From positions 930,001-994,000 of the forward strand of contig OZ245789.1 of the NCBI GenBank assembly GCA_965228045.1: 64,000 nt of DNA. The letters are read 5' to 3'. Shown here one piece after another: positions 42,653-52,020 of the stretch (positions are counted from its first letter, which is position 1; every line of letters begins with the position of its first letter). Source of the DNA: JANQEU01 sp965228045. GTDB lineage: Bacteria; Bacteroidota; Bacteroidia; Cytophagales; Cyclobacteriaceae. The translations under genes and the position numbers were made by a program. The notes under the pieces are model-generated. The model saw nothing but the letters and a program-made list of their open reading frames with translations. It made no database searches and was not told the origin of the DNA.

Positions 42653-43480
42653 ATGTGGAAATTTCATAGTTTTTTTGGTTTAATTTTGAATGGAAAACCG
42701 TTGGAATTGAACAGGTACACTTTTTTTTATTCTCTGATAACGCTTCTGATACTCTCTGGCTGTAAAGTCTACAAACAGGATATAATGTTCCGTACGGAAG
42801 AGGGAGCAGGACTGTCTTCACAGGTTGCGTCGATTGAGCGCGACTACATCATCAAGGTAGATGACAGACTGAGTGTTAATTTGTTTGCCAATGGTGGGGA
42901 ACAGTTGATCGATCCCAATTTCGAATCCGTAACCAATTCATCGAATAATAATCAAATTCAGCAATTAAGAGAACGAACCTTCTATCTGATTCAAGTTGAT
43001 GGAACCATAAAACTCCCTCAGATAGGGGATGTCGAAGTCCGTGGCTTGACTCTGGATCAGGCGGAGGAAATCATTGAGGAGCGATATAAAGAGTTTTACA
43101 AAAATCCCTTTGTGAAATTGCAATTTCTAAATAAAAGGGTGGTGGTTCTCGGACAGCAGAATATGGTGGTTCCTCTGGAGAATCAAAACACCAACCTTTT
43201 GGAAGTGATATCTCTTGCAGGTGGAATTCCAATCGGAAGTAAAGCTCAGCAGGTAAAAATCATACGTGGAGATCTCCAAAACCCGAAAATTTACGTTGTA
43301 GATTTAAGTACCATTGACGGAATGAAATCGTCGATTATGGATGTGGAAGATGGAGACGTAATTTATATAGAACCCTGGCGCCGTACCTGGCAGGAAGGTG
43401 TGAGGGATATCTCACCCATTGTTGGCCTAACGTCGAGTCTTACCACATTGGTCTTTCTATTCATCACAATTTCTCAATGA
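42653..43480 (+). CDS. Polysaccharide export outer-membrane lipoprotein (Wza family)
   Basis: Outer-membrane auxiliary protein for capsular or exopolysaccharide export. Signal and lipobox: SLITLLILSGC (Cys37 by the ATG at 42653, giving a long leader; a later non-ATG start is possible). A polysaccharide export domain follows with YIIKVDDRLSVNLF and LIQVDGTIKLPQIGDVEVRGLTLDQAEEIIEERY. Then comes an SLBB domain (NKRVVVLGQ...NLLEVISLAGGI), and a C-terminal hydrophobic helix (VGLTSSLTTLVFLFITIS) that may cross the outer membrane as in Wza. It overlaps the kinase gene by 4 nt. Confidence 0.9.
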   Translation: MWKFHSFFGLILNGKPLELNRYTFFYSLITLLILSGCKVYKQDIMFRTEEGAGLSSQVASIERDYIIKVDDRLSVNLFANGGEQLIDPNFESVTNSSNNNQIQQLRERTFYLIQVDGTIKLPQIGDVEVRGLTLDQAEEIIEERYKEFYKNPFVKLQFLNKRVVVLGQQNMVVPLENQNTNLLEVISLAGGIPIGSKAQQVKIIRGDLQNPKIYVVDLSTIDGMKSSIMDVEDGDVIYIEPWRRTWQEGVRDISPIVGLTSSLTTLVFLFITISQ

Positions 43481-45876
43481 TGCACAGGCACGAGGCAGGA
43501 TATATGGAGGTGAAAACAAACAATGCACGGTTGGAGGAATCATTTGACCTTGACAAATTCCTGTTTGTCCTTCGCCGAAGTATTCTTTGGATCATAATGT
43601 TCCTGATATTAGGTGTATCGGTGGCATACCTCGTTGTCCGGTATACCAAACCCCTCTACGAGTCCAGTGCGGTGGTAAAACTGAATTTCAAAAGTGAAGC
43701 CAAAACGCTCGGTCTGGTAGCCACTGACCAATTTGAAAGCAGCCTTGAGGACATCAGTGGTGAGATTGAATTGATCCAGTCAAAACTTTTTCTTAGCCGG
43801 GTTTGCGAGGCTTTACGTTATAATGTGTCCTACTTTGTCTACGGTACCTACCTCGTGGATGAGCGGTATGAAAATGCACCGTTTATCGTTTCCTATAAAA
43901 TTCATAACACGGCATTTTATGATAGAAAGATTGATTTAGAAATTAAAGATGAGAATTCCTTTGAACTTGCCTTTTCACAGAACGGCTCAAGGGTCATTAA
44001 AGAATATCAATTCGGACAGGAAATAACCAATGATGATTTCAATTTGTTGATTGAAAAGTCAGACAACTTTTCTCGCGAATCAATTGCCAAATATTACTTT
44101 ACCATAAATTCAGAGGAAGCATTGATTCGAAGTCTGGAGGAAAATTTAACGGTTGTTCCAGAAAACATCCGGGCCAAAACGATCAAGATTAGCTTTACGG
44201 ATTATAATCGCTTCAAGGCCAGAGATTTTGTAAAAACCATCAGTGAACTTTACCTGGAGTATACCACTGAAACTAAGAGCCAAACCATCATTCAGAAGAT
44301 CAATTTTCTGGATGAACAAATTTCTGATGCGGAGGATAAGTTGCAGGAATTCGACGAATACTTTGAAAACTTCACGATAGAAAATAAGACAGTTAGTCTG
44401 GAGGCTGATCTTTCCAATACCATTGAAGTTTTAAATGTCCTTGACACTCAACGCTACGCCCTGCAGGAAAAAATACAGGCGGTCGGTACACTTGTTTCAC
44501 GGTTGGAATCCGACAGTCCGGAAAACCTGAATCCACTCTTGTTAAACAAGCTGCCAAATTATATAGTAGAAGCCACTGAAGACTATCAGATTCTCATTGA
44601 GGAAAGAAATAAGCGTCTGAATTCCTACAATGAAGCCTCCAGTATCATCGCCAGGATTGACGATCAGTTAAAGCTGGCCAAGGAGAATGTAATGGAAGTA
44701 TTGGATCAGTATGATCAGCAGCTTTCAGAACAGCTTGGTGATATCTCCAATAGGCGAAACCAGCTGGAACAGAATTTCGCACAGCTTCCTTCGATGGGTA
44801 CCCAATACAATAAGACCAAAAGACTTTACCAGCAGCGTGAAGAATTCCTAAGTGAGTTGAGGCAAGCGAAGATGGAGCTGGAAATAACCAAGGCCGGGAC
44901 TGTTACCGAGTTTGTGATCTTGTCCCCAGCCTCTTTGCCGGGAGTACCAATTAAGCCTCAGAAATTGATGATATATGGCGTAGGACTTGTGTTTGCCATA
45001 GTTATTTCTGTCATATTTATTCTACTAAGATATTTGCTTCACAACAAAATTACGAGTGTAAAAGAGCTGGAGCGACTTACGGATATCCCAATTTTAGGCG
45101 CTATTCCCAGTTACAATGATACCAGGTTAGAACATACCAAATTGGTTGTGAATGAAGGGTCCAGGAAGCCATTGAGCGAAGCACTTCGTTCCATTCGGAC
45201 CAACATGGAATTCATTAATAAAAATGGTGCGAAGGTCATTTGCACCACAAGTACAGTGAGTGGAGAGGGTAAGACGTTCGTTGCCACCAACTACGGGGCT
45301 ATACTGGCCATGTCAGGTAAGAAGGTTTGCATAGTCGATGTCGATATGAGGAAACCAAAAGTGCTGAAAGCGCTGGATATAAAGGAATCAGAACATGGAG
45401 TGAGCACCTATTTAATTGGGAAGTCAAAAGTTTCGGATTGTGTTCATAAAACCGATGTAGAAGGTTTATCAGTGTTGGGAACAGGACCTACTCCGCCAAA
45501 TCCATCGGAATTGATTTTGAGTGAAAAATTTGACCAACTTCTTGAGGAACTGAAAAAGGAATTCGATTCGGTGATTTTGGACACACCTCCTGTTGGATTG
45601 GTAACGGATGGTATCCTTGTGATGAGGAAATCCGATGTGCAGCTTTACATCGTAAGATCGGACTTTTCAAAACGCGCATTTATTCAAACGCTGAAAAATG
45701 TCCAATCCATCAATGATTTTAAGAATTTAGCTCTGATCCTTAATGGTTTAGGTCCCCGGTCCGGTTATGGATATGGCTACGGATATGGCTATGGTGTTTA
45801 CTCAAGAGAGTCAAGAAAATACTTTGAAACTACTCCGAACAAGAAAATTGCTTCAATTTTGCGTTCTTTATTTTAG
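43477..45876 (+). CDS. Wzc-like polysaccharide co-polymerase and tyrosine autokinase
   Basis: A 799-residue inner-membrane protein that controls chain length and export. It has Wzz-type transmembrane helices at about residues 33-54 and 505-527, with a long periplasmic coiled-coil region between (LNFLDEQISDAEDKLQEFDEYF and later segments). The cytoplasmic BY-kinase domain has the Walker A variant TVSGEGKT (593-600, Lys599), Walker A' CIVDVDMRKPKV and Walker B SVILDTPP. The C-terminus is a tyrosine cluster, a run of Gly-Tyr repeats (about 762-772), then VYSRESRKYFE, the autophosphorylation tail. ATG at 43477 or 43504 could start it. No separate tyrosine phosphatase (Wzb) is seen nearby. Confidence 0.9.
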   Translation: MMHRHEAGYMEVKTNNARLEESFDLDKFLFVLRRSILWIIMFLILGVSVAYLVVRYTKPLYESSAVVKLNFKSEAKTLGLVATDQFESSLEDISGEIELIQSKLFLSRVCEALRYNVSYFVYGTYLVDERYENAPFIVSYKIHNTAFYDRKIDLEIKDENSFELAFSQNGSRVIKEYQFGQEITNDDFNLLIEKSDNFSRESIAKYYFTINSEEALIRSLEENLTVVPENIRAKTIKISFTDYNRFKARDFVKTISELYLEYTTETKSQTIIQKINFLDEQISDAEDKLQEFDEYFENFTIENKTVSLEADLSNTIEVLNVLDTQRYALQEKIQAVGTLVSRLESDSPENLNPLLLNKLPNYIVEATEDYQILIEERNKRLNSYNEASSIIARIDDQLKLAKENVMEVLDQYDQQLSEQLGDISNRRNQLEQNFAQLPSMGTQYNKTKRLYQQREEFLSELRQAKMELEITKAGTVTEFVILSPASLPGVPIKPQKLMIYGVGLVFAIVISVIFILLRYLLHNKITSVKELERLTDIPILGAIPSYNDTRLEHTKLVVNEGSRKPLSEALRSIRTNMEFINKNGAKVICTTSTVSGEGKTFVATNYGAILAMSGKKVCIVDVDMRKPKVLKALDIKESEHGVSTYLIGKSKVSDCVHKTDVEGLSVLGTGPTPPNPSELILSEKFDQLLEELKKEFDSVILDTPPVGLVTDGILVMRKSDVQLYIVRSDFSKRAFIQTLKNVQSINDFKNLALILNGLGPRSGYGYGYGYGYGVYSRESRKYFETTPNKKIASILRSLF

Positions 45877-45983
45877 GTACCGTCCTAAACTGGATCGCTA
45901 CTATGTGTGGAAAACTTTTTTCGTTACCCACACTGTTCGATGATTAAAAAAGCTAAATTGATTCATACCACTTCAAGTCATCA

Positions 45984-47387
45984 ATGAAAGAAGATCATAA
46001 AGCAAGGGAGCACAAGGAGCTCATCAGAAAATATGAGGCCTACGTCAGGAAACTTGAAAATCACTATTTTGATGAAGACGCTTTTTTTGAGATTATTCGT
46101 CATTATCAGGATGAAGAACGACTTAATGCTGCTATTAAAGCATGTAATCTTGCGATTGAGCAGTATCCGTTCTCGATTGATCTGGTGGCAGAAAAAGCAG
46201 ATATTCTGGTCAAACTGAATGATTCTGAGGCGGCACTTGAGCTTCTCGGTGAGGCACTTAATGTCTCTCCAAACGATCCGGAACTGCTTTTGCAAAAAGG
46301 AACAATCCACGCATTGCTGAGTGATTATCAAAGTGCGATTTCCTGTTTCGAGCTATCCCTGGATCAGATTGATGACAAGGATGAGGTTCTTTATAACATT
46401 GGTCTGGCATATCAGGGACTAGGAAAATATGAGGAGGCCATAAAAACATACAAGGATGCGTTAGACTTTAATGTCAATAATGAGAATGCCCTTTATGAGT
46501 TGGCATATTGCCTGGAAGTGGTGGGTCAACTCAAAAACAGTCTTTCATATTATCAGCAATTCATTGACAAAGATCCTTTTTCAGAATACGCCTGGTACAA
46601 TATCGGTATTGTTTATAACAAATTAGAGCAATATGAAAAAGCGATAGATGCTTATGAGTATGCCATTGCCATAGAAGAGGAATTTAGTAGTGCCCATTTT
46701 AATCTTGGGAATGCTTATATGGGTGCCGAAAAGTACTCTAAGGCCCTTGATGCCTACCAGACTACAATGGAACTGGAAGGTCCAAGCGCGGAGATTTATT
46801 GTCAGATGGGCGCAGCATATGAAAAATTGCAACAGTTTGATCTTGCTATAAAATACTACCGGAAAGCCACCAAAATAGACCAGTTATATCATGAGGCATG
46901 GTATGGAACTGGTTTGTGTATGGCGATGCAAGACCGGTGGTTCGAAGCCATCCACTTTTTTCTAAAAGCTTCTAAAATTTCAAAAGGCAACCCCTTATAC
47001 CTTAAATCCCTCGCCGAAGCAGAGTATAAGACAGGCAATGTAGTTTCAGCACTGGACATTTACATAGAGCTAAGCGAACACGCGATAAATGATGCCGGAG
47101 TCTGGTTGGATTGGTCTTGCATTTACCATGAACAGGGGGACCATGAGAATGCATTAGCTGTCATTGAAGGGGGTCTCAATGAAATGCCAGACAATTCAGA
47201 GCTGCTTTACAGAAAGGTTGTCTACCTCATTTCTTCCAAAAAGTATAAGGAGGCCTTCAGTAACCTTGAAATTGCTTTAATGCTGGATTTCGAGGGACAT
47301 ACCCAGCTTTTTGATTTTTTTGAAAATCTGAATACTCAAAAAGCACTTTTCAAAATCATTGAGCAATACAGAAAAACCAATCACTGA
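45984..47387 (+). CDS. Tetratricopeptide repeat protein
   Basis: A 467-residue soluble helical protein with about eleven to twelve 34-residue TPR units, such as VLYNIGLAYQGLGKYEEAIKTYKDAL, EYAWYNIGIVYNKLEQYEKAIDAYEYAI and AEIYCQMGAAYEKLQQFDLAIKYYRKA. It has no signal peptide and no added catalytic domain. Proteins of this kind are protein-protein scaffolds. It follows the Wzc gene by 107 nt without overlap, so it could be an independent gene; a role in polysaccharide export or division is only guessed from position. Confidence 0.85.
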   Translation: MKEDHKAREHKELIRKYEAYVRKLENHYFDEDAFFEIIRHYQDEERLNAAIKACNLAIEQYPFSIDLVAEKADILVKLNDSEAALELLGEALNVSPNDPELLLQKGTIHALLSDYQSAISCFELSLDQIDDKDEVLYNIGLAYQGLGKYEEAIKTYKDALDFNVNNENALYELAYCLEVVGQLKNSLSYYQQFIDKDPFSEYAWYNIGIVYNKLEQYEKAIDAYEYAIAIEEEFSSAHFNLGNAYMGAEKYSKALDAYQTTMELEGPSAEIYCQMGAAYEKLQQFDLAIKYYRKATKIDQLYHEAWYGTGLCMAMQDRWFEAIHFFLKASKISKGNPLYLKSLAEAEYKTGNVVSALDIYIELSEHAINDAGVWLDWSCIYHEQGDHENALAVIEGGLNEMPDNSELLYRKVVYLISSKKYKEAFSNLEIALMLDFEGHTQLFDFFENLNTQKALFKIIEQYRKTNH

Positions 47388-47442
47388 TTAGGCTTTTTTA
47401 ATTAATTTTTCATTTTTGCGCTCTCAATGAGCCTAAAATAAA

Positions 47443-48219
47443 ATGAACTATTCCTTAAATTTTATACCGGAGCGTACTGCAAAACCTCGCACATCGGGTC
47501 TTACTATGGTCATGGACAAGGGTCTAAGCCTCAGAGAGGTTGAGGATCTACTGTCTACTTCCGGTGACAATTTTGACATAGTCAAATTTGGATGGGCAAC
47601 TTCCTACGTCACTCCAAACCTGAAAGAAAAAATCAAGATCTATCAGGATGCTGGTATACCATGCTATTTCGGGGGAACGTTGTTCGAAGCATTCGTAGTG
47701 AGAGATCAGTTTGAAGACTATCGACGGGTGCTTGATAATTTTGATCTTAAATATGCTGAAGTAAGTGATGGCAGCATTACCATGGATCATGATAAGAAGT
47801 GCGAATACATACGAACACTCTCAGAACAGGTTACGGTTTTAAGTGAGGTAGGCTCTAAAGACGCGGCTAAGATTATTCCACCTTATAAGTGGATACAGCA
47901 AATGGAGACTGAACTGGCGGCAGGTGCCTGGAAAGTGATCGGTGAGGCTCGGGAAAGTGGTAATGTTGGTCTTTTCAGGGATTCCGGTGAAGTGCGTCAG
48001 GGATTGGTTGAGGAAATTCTCACACAGATTCCGGGAGACAAGATCATTTGGGAGGCGCCTCAAAAAGAACAACAGGTTTGGTTCATAAAACTTTCAGGTG
48101 CCAACGTGAACCTTGGTAATATCAGTCCCAATGATGTCATTCCCCTGGAGACGATCAGGCTGGGTCTTCGGGGCGACACATTTGATCACTTCCTCAATCA
48201 GATGAAAGACGGTGAATAG
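47443..48219 (+). CDS. comA: Phosphosulfolactate synthase (ComA family)
   Basis: A 258-residue TIM-barrel enzyme that adds sulfite to phosphoenolpyruvate to form phosphosulfolactate. Signatures: SGLTMVMDKGLSLREVEDLL, FDIVKFGWATSYV, GIPCYFGGTLFEAFV, YAEVSDGSITMDHDKKCEYI, VLSEVGSKDAA and ELAAGAWKVIGEARESGNVGLF. In archaea this is the first step of coenzyme M synthesis. In Cytophagales the family more likely feeds sulfonate metabolism, such as the sulfonolipids (capnines) of gliding bacteria, but no other sulfonolipid gene is in the window. It overlaps by 8 nt the following DUF368 gene, so the two are co-transcribed. Confidence 0.85.
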   Translation: MNYSLNFIPERTAKPRTSGLTMVMDKGLSLREVEDLLSTSGDNFDIVKFGWATSYVTPNLKEKIKIYQDAGIPCYFGGTLFEAFVVRDQFEDYRRVLDNFDLKYAEVSDGSITMDHDKKCEYIRTLSEQVTVLSEVGSKDAAKIIPPYKWIQQMETELAAGAWKVIGEARESGNVGLFRDSGEVRQGLVEEILTQIPGDKIIWEAPQKEQQVWFIKLSGANVNLGNISPNDVIPLETIRLGLRGDTFDHFLNQMKDGE

Positions 48220-49126
48220 ATCCTTTATCCTGTGGCTCTTGAAAGGTATGGCCATGGGAGCAGCAAATGTTATCCCTGGTGTTTCAGGGGGGACAATCGC
48301 TTTTATCACAGGTATCTATCAGCGACTTATAGATGCCATTAAGAGCTTTGATTTGCAGGCTCTTAAGCAATTGGTTTCCTTTCAGTTTAAGGCATTTTCG
48401 GAAAAGACAGACCTGATATTTCTGATATCAATTTTTTCCGGGATAGGAATAAGCATATTGAGTCTGGCCAGATTACTGGAATTGGCTTTTGAATATTATG
48501 AAACATTCACATTATCGTTCTTTTTCGGACTTATTATAGCTTCGATTTTCGGTGTAGGACGGCAGATCAGCCAGGTAAGTGTCCCGGTGGTTATTGCATT
48601 CATCATCGGTACCGCCATAGCCGGGACTATTGCTTTTTTACCTCCGGCAGAACCTAATGCCGGAATTCTGTATGTCATGATTTGTGGTGTGGTGGCTGTT
48701 TGTAGCATGATTCTACCGGGATTGTCAGGGTCATATGTGCTCCTGCTTATGGGTAATTATGTTCTTGTCCTTCAGGCCATATCCAATTTCAATTTTGGAA
48801 TACTAATTCCGCTTTTAATTGGATGTATTGTTGGCCTGGTGGCATTTAGCTGGCTGCTGAGCTACCTTTTTGAGAACTTTAAAGATCAGACCATTTCACT
48901 ATTGACAGGATTTGTTTTTGGTTCGCTTCTGATCATATGGCCGTGGAAAGAAACGGTTTACATGATCCTGGATTCTGGGAAAGAAAAGGCCACCGGATAC
49001 ATCTGGCAGCTACCAGCTTGGGATTTGAATTTTGTGTTTTCCCTTCTTCTTGGCCTTGTAGGTTTCTTCATTGTTTGGCTTATAGACAAAAAAGGAGAAC
49101 AATCCGGTGACAGTTCCGAAAGTTAG
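48212..49126 (+). CDS. DUF368 membrane protein, candidate polyprenyl-phosphate translocase
   Basis: A 304-residue membrane protein with about eight helices. The N-terminal block LLKGMAMGAANVIPGVSGGTIAFITGIY and the internal repeat-like block CSMILPGLSGSYVLLLMGNY carry the paired Pro-Gly-x-Ser-Gly motifs that define DUF368. Members have been linked to recycling of undecaprenyl-phosphate across the membrane, which would serve peptidoglycan and polysaccharide synthesis. The start is GTG at 48212, inside the ComA stop region. Functional assignment is by family only. Confidence 0.85.
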   Translation: MNRSFILWLLKGMAMGAANVIPGVSGGTIAFITGIYQRLIDAIKSFDLQALKQLVSFQFKAFSEKTDLIFLISIFSGIGISILSLARLLELAFEYYETFTLSFFFGLIIASIFGVGRQISQVSVPVVIAFIIGTAIAGTIAFLPPAEPNAGILYVMICGVVAVCSMILPGLSGSYVLLLMGNYVLVLQAISNFNFGILIPLLIGCIVGLVAFSWLLSYLFENFKDQTISLLTGFVFGSLLIIWPWKETVYMILDSGKEKATGYIWQLPAWDLNFVFSLLLGLVGFFIVWLIDKKGEQSGDSSES

Positions 49127-49178
49127 ACAGGGACTTTTAAGCTTTTCTATTATTTTCGTATTTCTTCATATCAGGTGA

Positions 49179-49922
49179 ATGAAAAGATACGGACTAGTAG
49201 GTTACCCCCTTGGGCACTCGTTTTCAAAGATTTATTTCGAAAAGAAGTTTGTAAAACTAGGTCTCGCTGGCACACACAGATACAATCTGTTTGAGATTGA
49301 GTATCTGAAAGACTTTCCCGCAATTTGGGAACGGTATCCCGACCTATTAGGCGTAAATGTCACCATTCCTCATAAATTAAACATCAAGTCCTTCCTTGAT
49401 CAATTGGACTCCAGCGTACATAAAGTTGACGCGGTGAACGTTGTCAAAAAGAAAGGTGATAAGTTAATCGGCTACAATAGCGATGCATTCGGGTTTAGAA
49501 AATCGCTTACCAATTGGCTTGGAGATGACATAAAACAAACAGCGCTGATTTTTGGGTCAGGGGGCTCGAGTCTTGCCGTTCAGAGCGCTCTAACGGATTT
49601 GGATGTGGAGTTTGAAGTTGTCTCGCGTTTTCAGGATAGTGGTGACATGCTTTATACAAAGTTGATCAAAGACGAATCAATTATGGAAAGGCATAAGTTA
49701 CTGATCAATACTACGCCTATTGGAATGTATCCGGAGGTAAATGATGGTCCTCCGATACCATATGAGCAAATCACCAAAGAACACTATCTGTATGATCTGA
49801 TTTACAATCCCAAGGAAACCTTCTTCATGAAGGAAGGAATCCAAAAAGGTGCCCAGGTAAAAAACGGATTGGAAATGCTGCTCCTGCAGGCGGAGAAGTC
49901 CTGGAGAATATGGAATTCGTAG
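49179..49922 (+). CDS. aroE: Shikimate dehydrogenase
   Basis: A 247-residue NADPH-dependent enzyme of the aromatic pathway. The substrate domain begins with YGLVGYPLGHSFSKIYFEKKF (Ser-x-Ser shikimate clamp). The catalytic lysine is in NVTIPHK, about residue 66, with the paired Asp in GYNSDAFGF. The nucleotide-binding part has ALIFGSGGSSLAVQSAL, a glycine-rich turn without the usual Arg clamp, and later NTTPIGMYP and DLIYNPKETFFM. It is short for AroE but complete. It precedes uvrB by 3 nt and follows the DUF368 gene by 52 nt. Confidence 0.93.
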   Translation: MKRYGLVGYPLGHSFSKIYFEKKFVKLGLAGTHRYNLFEIEYLKDFPAIWERYPDLLGVNVTIPHKLNIKSFLDQLDSSVHKVDAVNVVKKKGDKLIGYNSDAFGFRKSLTNWLGDDIKQTALIFGSGGSSLAVQSALTDLDVEFEVVSRFQDSGDMLYTKLIKDESIMERHKLLINTTPIGMYPEVNDGPPIPYEQITKEHYLYDLIYNPKETFFMKEGIQKGAQVKNGLEMLLLQAEKSWRIWNS

Positions 49923-49925
49923 AAA

Positions 49926-51947
49926 ATGGACTTCGAATTAACTTCCGAATACGAGCCGACCGGTGATCAGCCGCAGGCAATAGCCCAGCTGACTGAGGGT
50001 GTCACAAACAATGAACCTTTTCAAACCCTGCTGGGCGTAACCGGATCCGGAAAGACATTTACCATGGCGAACGTAGTGGCACAGGTCAATAGACCCACCA
50101 TTGTGCTTTGCCATAACAAGACACTGGCCGCGCAGCTTTACAGTGAGTTTAAGGGGTTTTTCCCCAATAATGCTGTAGAGTATTTCATCTCCTATTACGA
50201 CTACTATCAGCCGGAAGCTTACATGCCTACTTCCAACCTTTACATTGAGAAGGACCTTTCGATCAACGAGGAGATTGAAAAGTTAAGGTTAAGCGCTTCA
50301 TCCGCCCTGTTGTCAGGTAGAAGAGATGTTCTGGTGGTAGCATCCGTTTCCTGTATTTACGGTATCGGGAATCCGGAGGAGTTTGGAAAAAACGTGATTA
50401 AGCTGCAGCAGGGAGACTCTATTCCACGCAACAGGTTTTTACTGGACCTGGTTGACATTTTGTATGGTCGAACAGAGGTAGAATTTAAGCGGGGTACTTT
50501 CAGGGTAAAAGGTGACACCGTAGATGTGTTCGTGGCGTATGCTGACTTTGCATACCGGTTTATATTTTGGGGAGATGAAATCGAAACCATCCACCGGATA
50601 GATCCTGTAACTGGTGAGAAAATCTCCGAAGAGAAGATCGTTACCATTTTTCCGGCGAATCTATTTGTGACAGATAAGGAGGCAATGCCCCGCGTATTGA
50701 GAGAGATACAGGATGATATGGTGGAGCAGGTTCAGTTTTTTGAGGAGGAGCGACGATTTCTTGAGGCAAAACGGCTAAAGGAACGAACCGAATTTGACCT
50801 GGAAATGATCAGAGAAATTGGATACTGTTCTGGAGTTGAGAATTATTCAAGATACTTCGATGGAAGGGAACCAGGTTCACGACCATTCTGCCTGCTGGAT
50901 TATTTCCCGGATGACTATCTGATGATCGTCGACGAGAGCCATGTGACCATTCCCCAGGTAAGAGGTATGTGGGGTGGCGATAGGAGTAGAAAAGTTAACC
51001 TTGTAGACTATGGATTCAGACTCCCGGCGGCACTTGATAACCGGCCGCTTACATTCAATGAGTTTGAGGAAATGCTAAACCAGGTGGTCTATGTAAGTGC
51101 CACACCCGGGGACTATGAATTGAGGAAGTCGGAAGGCGTAGTAGTGGAGCAGCTTATTCGTCCAACCGGATTACTTGATCCTGAGATTGAAGTCAGGCCC
51201 AGCGTCAATCAGATTGACGACCTGATGGAAGAGATTCAACAGCGAATTGAGATGGGTGATCGGGTACTTGCCACTACCTTGACAAAACGGATGTCCGAGG
51301 AACTGACAAAGTTTTTACTTAATGCTGGCGTCAAGACCCGATACATTCACAGTGAAGTAGACACACTGGATCGCGTGGAGATACTTAGAGAACTGCGTCT
51401 GGGTGTGTTTGATGTATTGGTTGGGGTCAATCTGTTAAGAGAGGGACTGGACCTGCCGGAAGTATCACTGGTAGTCATTCTAGACGCGGATAAGGAGGGT
51501 TATTTAAGAAATGAAAGATCATTGGTCCAGACGATAGGGCGCGCTGCAAGAAATGATCGGGGGAAGGTCATCATGTATGCTGATAAGGTAACCGGCTCCA
51601 TGCAGAGCGCGATCGATGAAACCAACAGGAGAAGGAGCATACAGCAAGCTTATAATGAGGAGCATGGGATCATACCGCAGACCATCAAAGGAAATAGGGA
51701 AAAAATACTAAGTCAGACCAACGTAGCCGACAGAAAGAAAGGTACAAAGCGCTACTACATCGAGGAGGAACAGACTATTGCAGCGGATCCTGTAGTGGCG
51801 TATATGGACAAAGACCAACTGAAAAAGCTCGCTTCTGAGACCCGCAGGAAAATGGAGAAAGCCGCAAAAGAACTTGACTTCATGGAGGCGGCGAGATTAA
51901 GAGATGAAATGCTTGAAGTGGAGAAGATGCTGAAAGACAAGGAGTGA
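49926..51947 (+). CDS. uvrB: Excinuclease ABC subunit B
   Basis: A 673-residue DNA-damage-recognition helicase of nucleotide excision repair. Motif I is GVTGSGKT (37-44). The strand-separating beta-hairpin is SYYDYYQPEAYMPTSNLYIEKD. DEAH-like motif II is VDESH, followed by TIPQVRGM. Motifs V and VI are VGVNLLREGLDLPEVSLV and TIGRAARN. A C-terminal UVR domain (AKELDFMEAARLRDEM) binds UvrC. Length and domain order are standard. It is probably in one transcript with aroE. Confidence 0.97.
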   Translation: MDFELTSEYEPTGDQPQAIAQLTEGVTNNEPFQTLLGVTGSGKTFTMANVVAQVNRPTIVLCHNKTLAAQLYSEFKGFFPNNAVEYFISYYDYYQPEAYMPTSNLYIEKDLSINEEIEKLRLSASSALLSGRRDVLVVASVSCIYGIGNPEEFGKNVIKLQQGDSIPRNRFLLDLVDILYGRTEVEFKRGTFRVKGDTVDVFVAYADFAYRFIFWGDEIETIHRIDPVTGEKISEEKIVTIFPANLFVTDKEAMPRVLREIQDDMVEQVQFFEEERRFLEAKRLKERTEFDLEMIREIGYCSGVENYSRYFDGREPGSRPFCLLDYFPDDYLMIVDESHVTIPQVRGMWGGDRSRKVNLVDYGFRLPAALDNRPLTFNEFEEMLNQVVYVSATPGDYELRKSEGVVVEQLIRPTGLLDPEIEVRPSVNQIDDLMEEIQQRIEMGDRVLATTLTKRMSEELTKFLLNAGVKTRYIHSEVDTLDRVEILRELRLGVFDVLVGVNLLREGLDLPEVSLVVILDADKEGYLRNERSLVQTIGRAARNDRGKVIMYADKVTGSMQSAIDETNRRRSIQQAYNEEHGIIPQTIKGNREKILSQTNVADRKKGTKRYYIEEEQTIAADPVVAYMDKDQLKKLASETRRKMEKAAKELDFMEAARLRDEMLEVEKMLKDKE

Positions 51948-52006
51948 ACAGGAAAAAATCGTTTTAAACAGATATCTAATTTCTGAATTATTCGTATAAA
52001 TAATTG

Positions 52007-52014
52007 TATTTTTG
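52007..52014 (+). promoter_or_regulatory. -7 promoter element before the T9SS-type cargo gene
   Basis: TATTTTTG, an exact TAnnTTTG match. Only 6 nt separate it from the ATG at 52021, so the transcript would be leaderless or nearly so. Confidence 0.45.
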
Positions 52015-52020
52015 CGCTAA

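Noticed and set aside
45760..45800. Gly-Tyr coding repeat as a tandem repeat element
   Set aside because: It encodes the expected tyrosine cluster of the Wzc autokinase and is not a separate DNA repeat.
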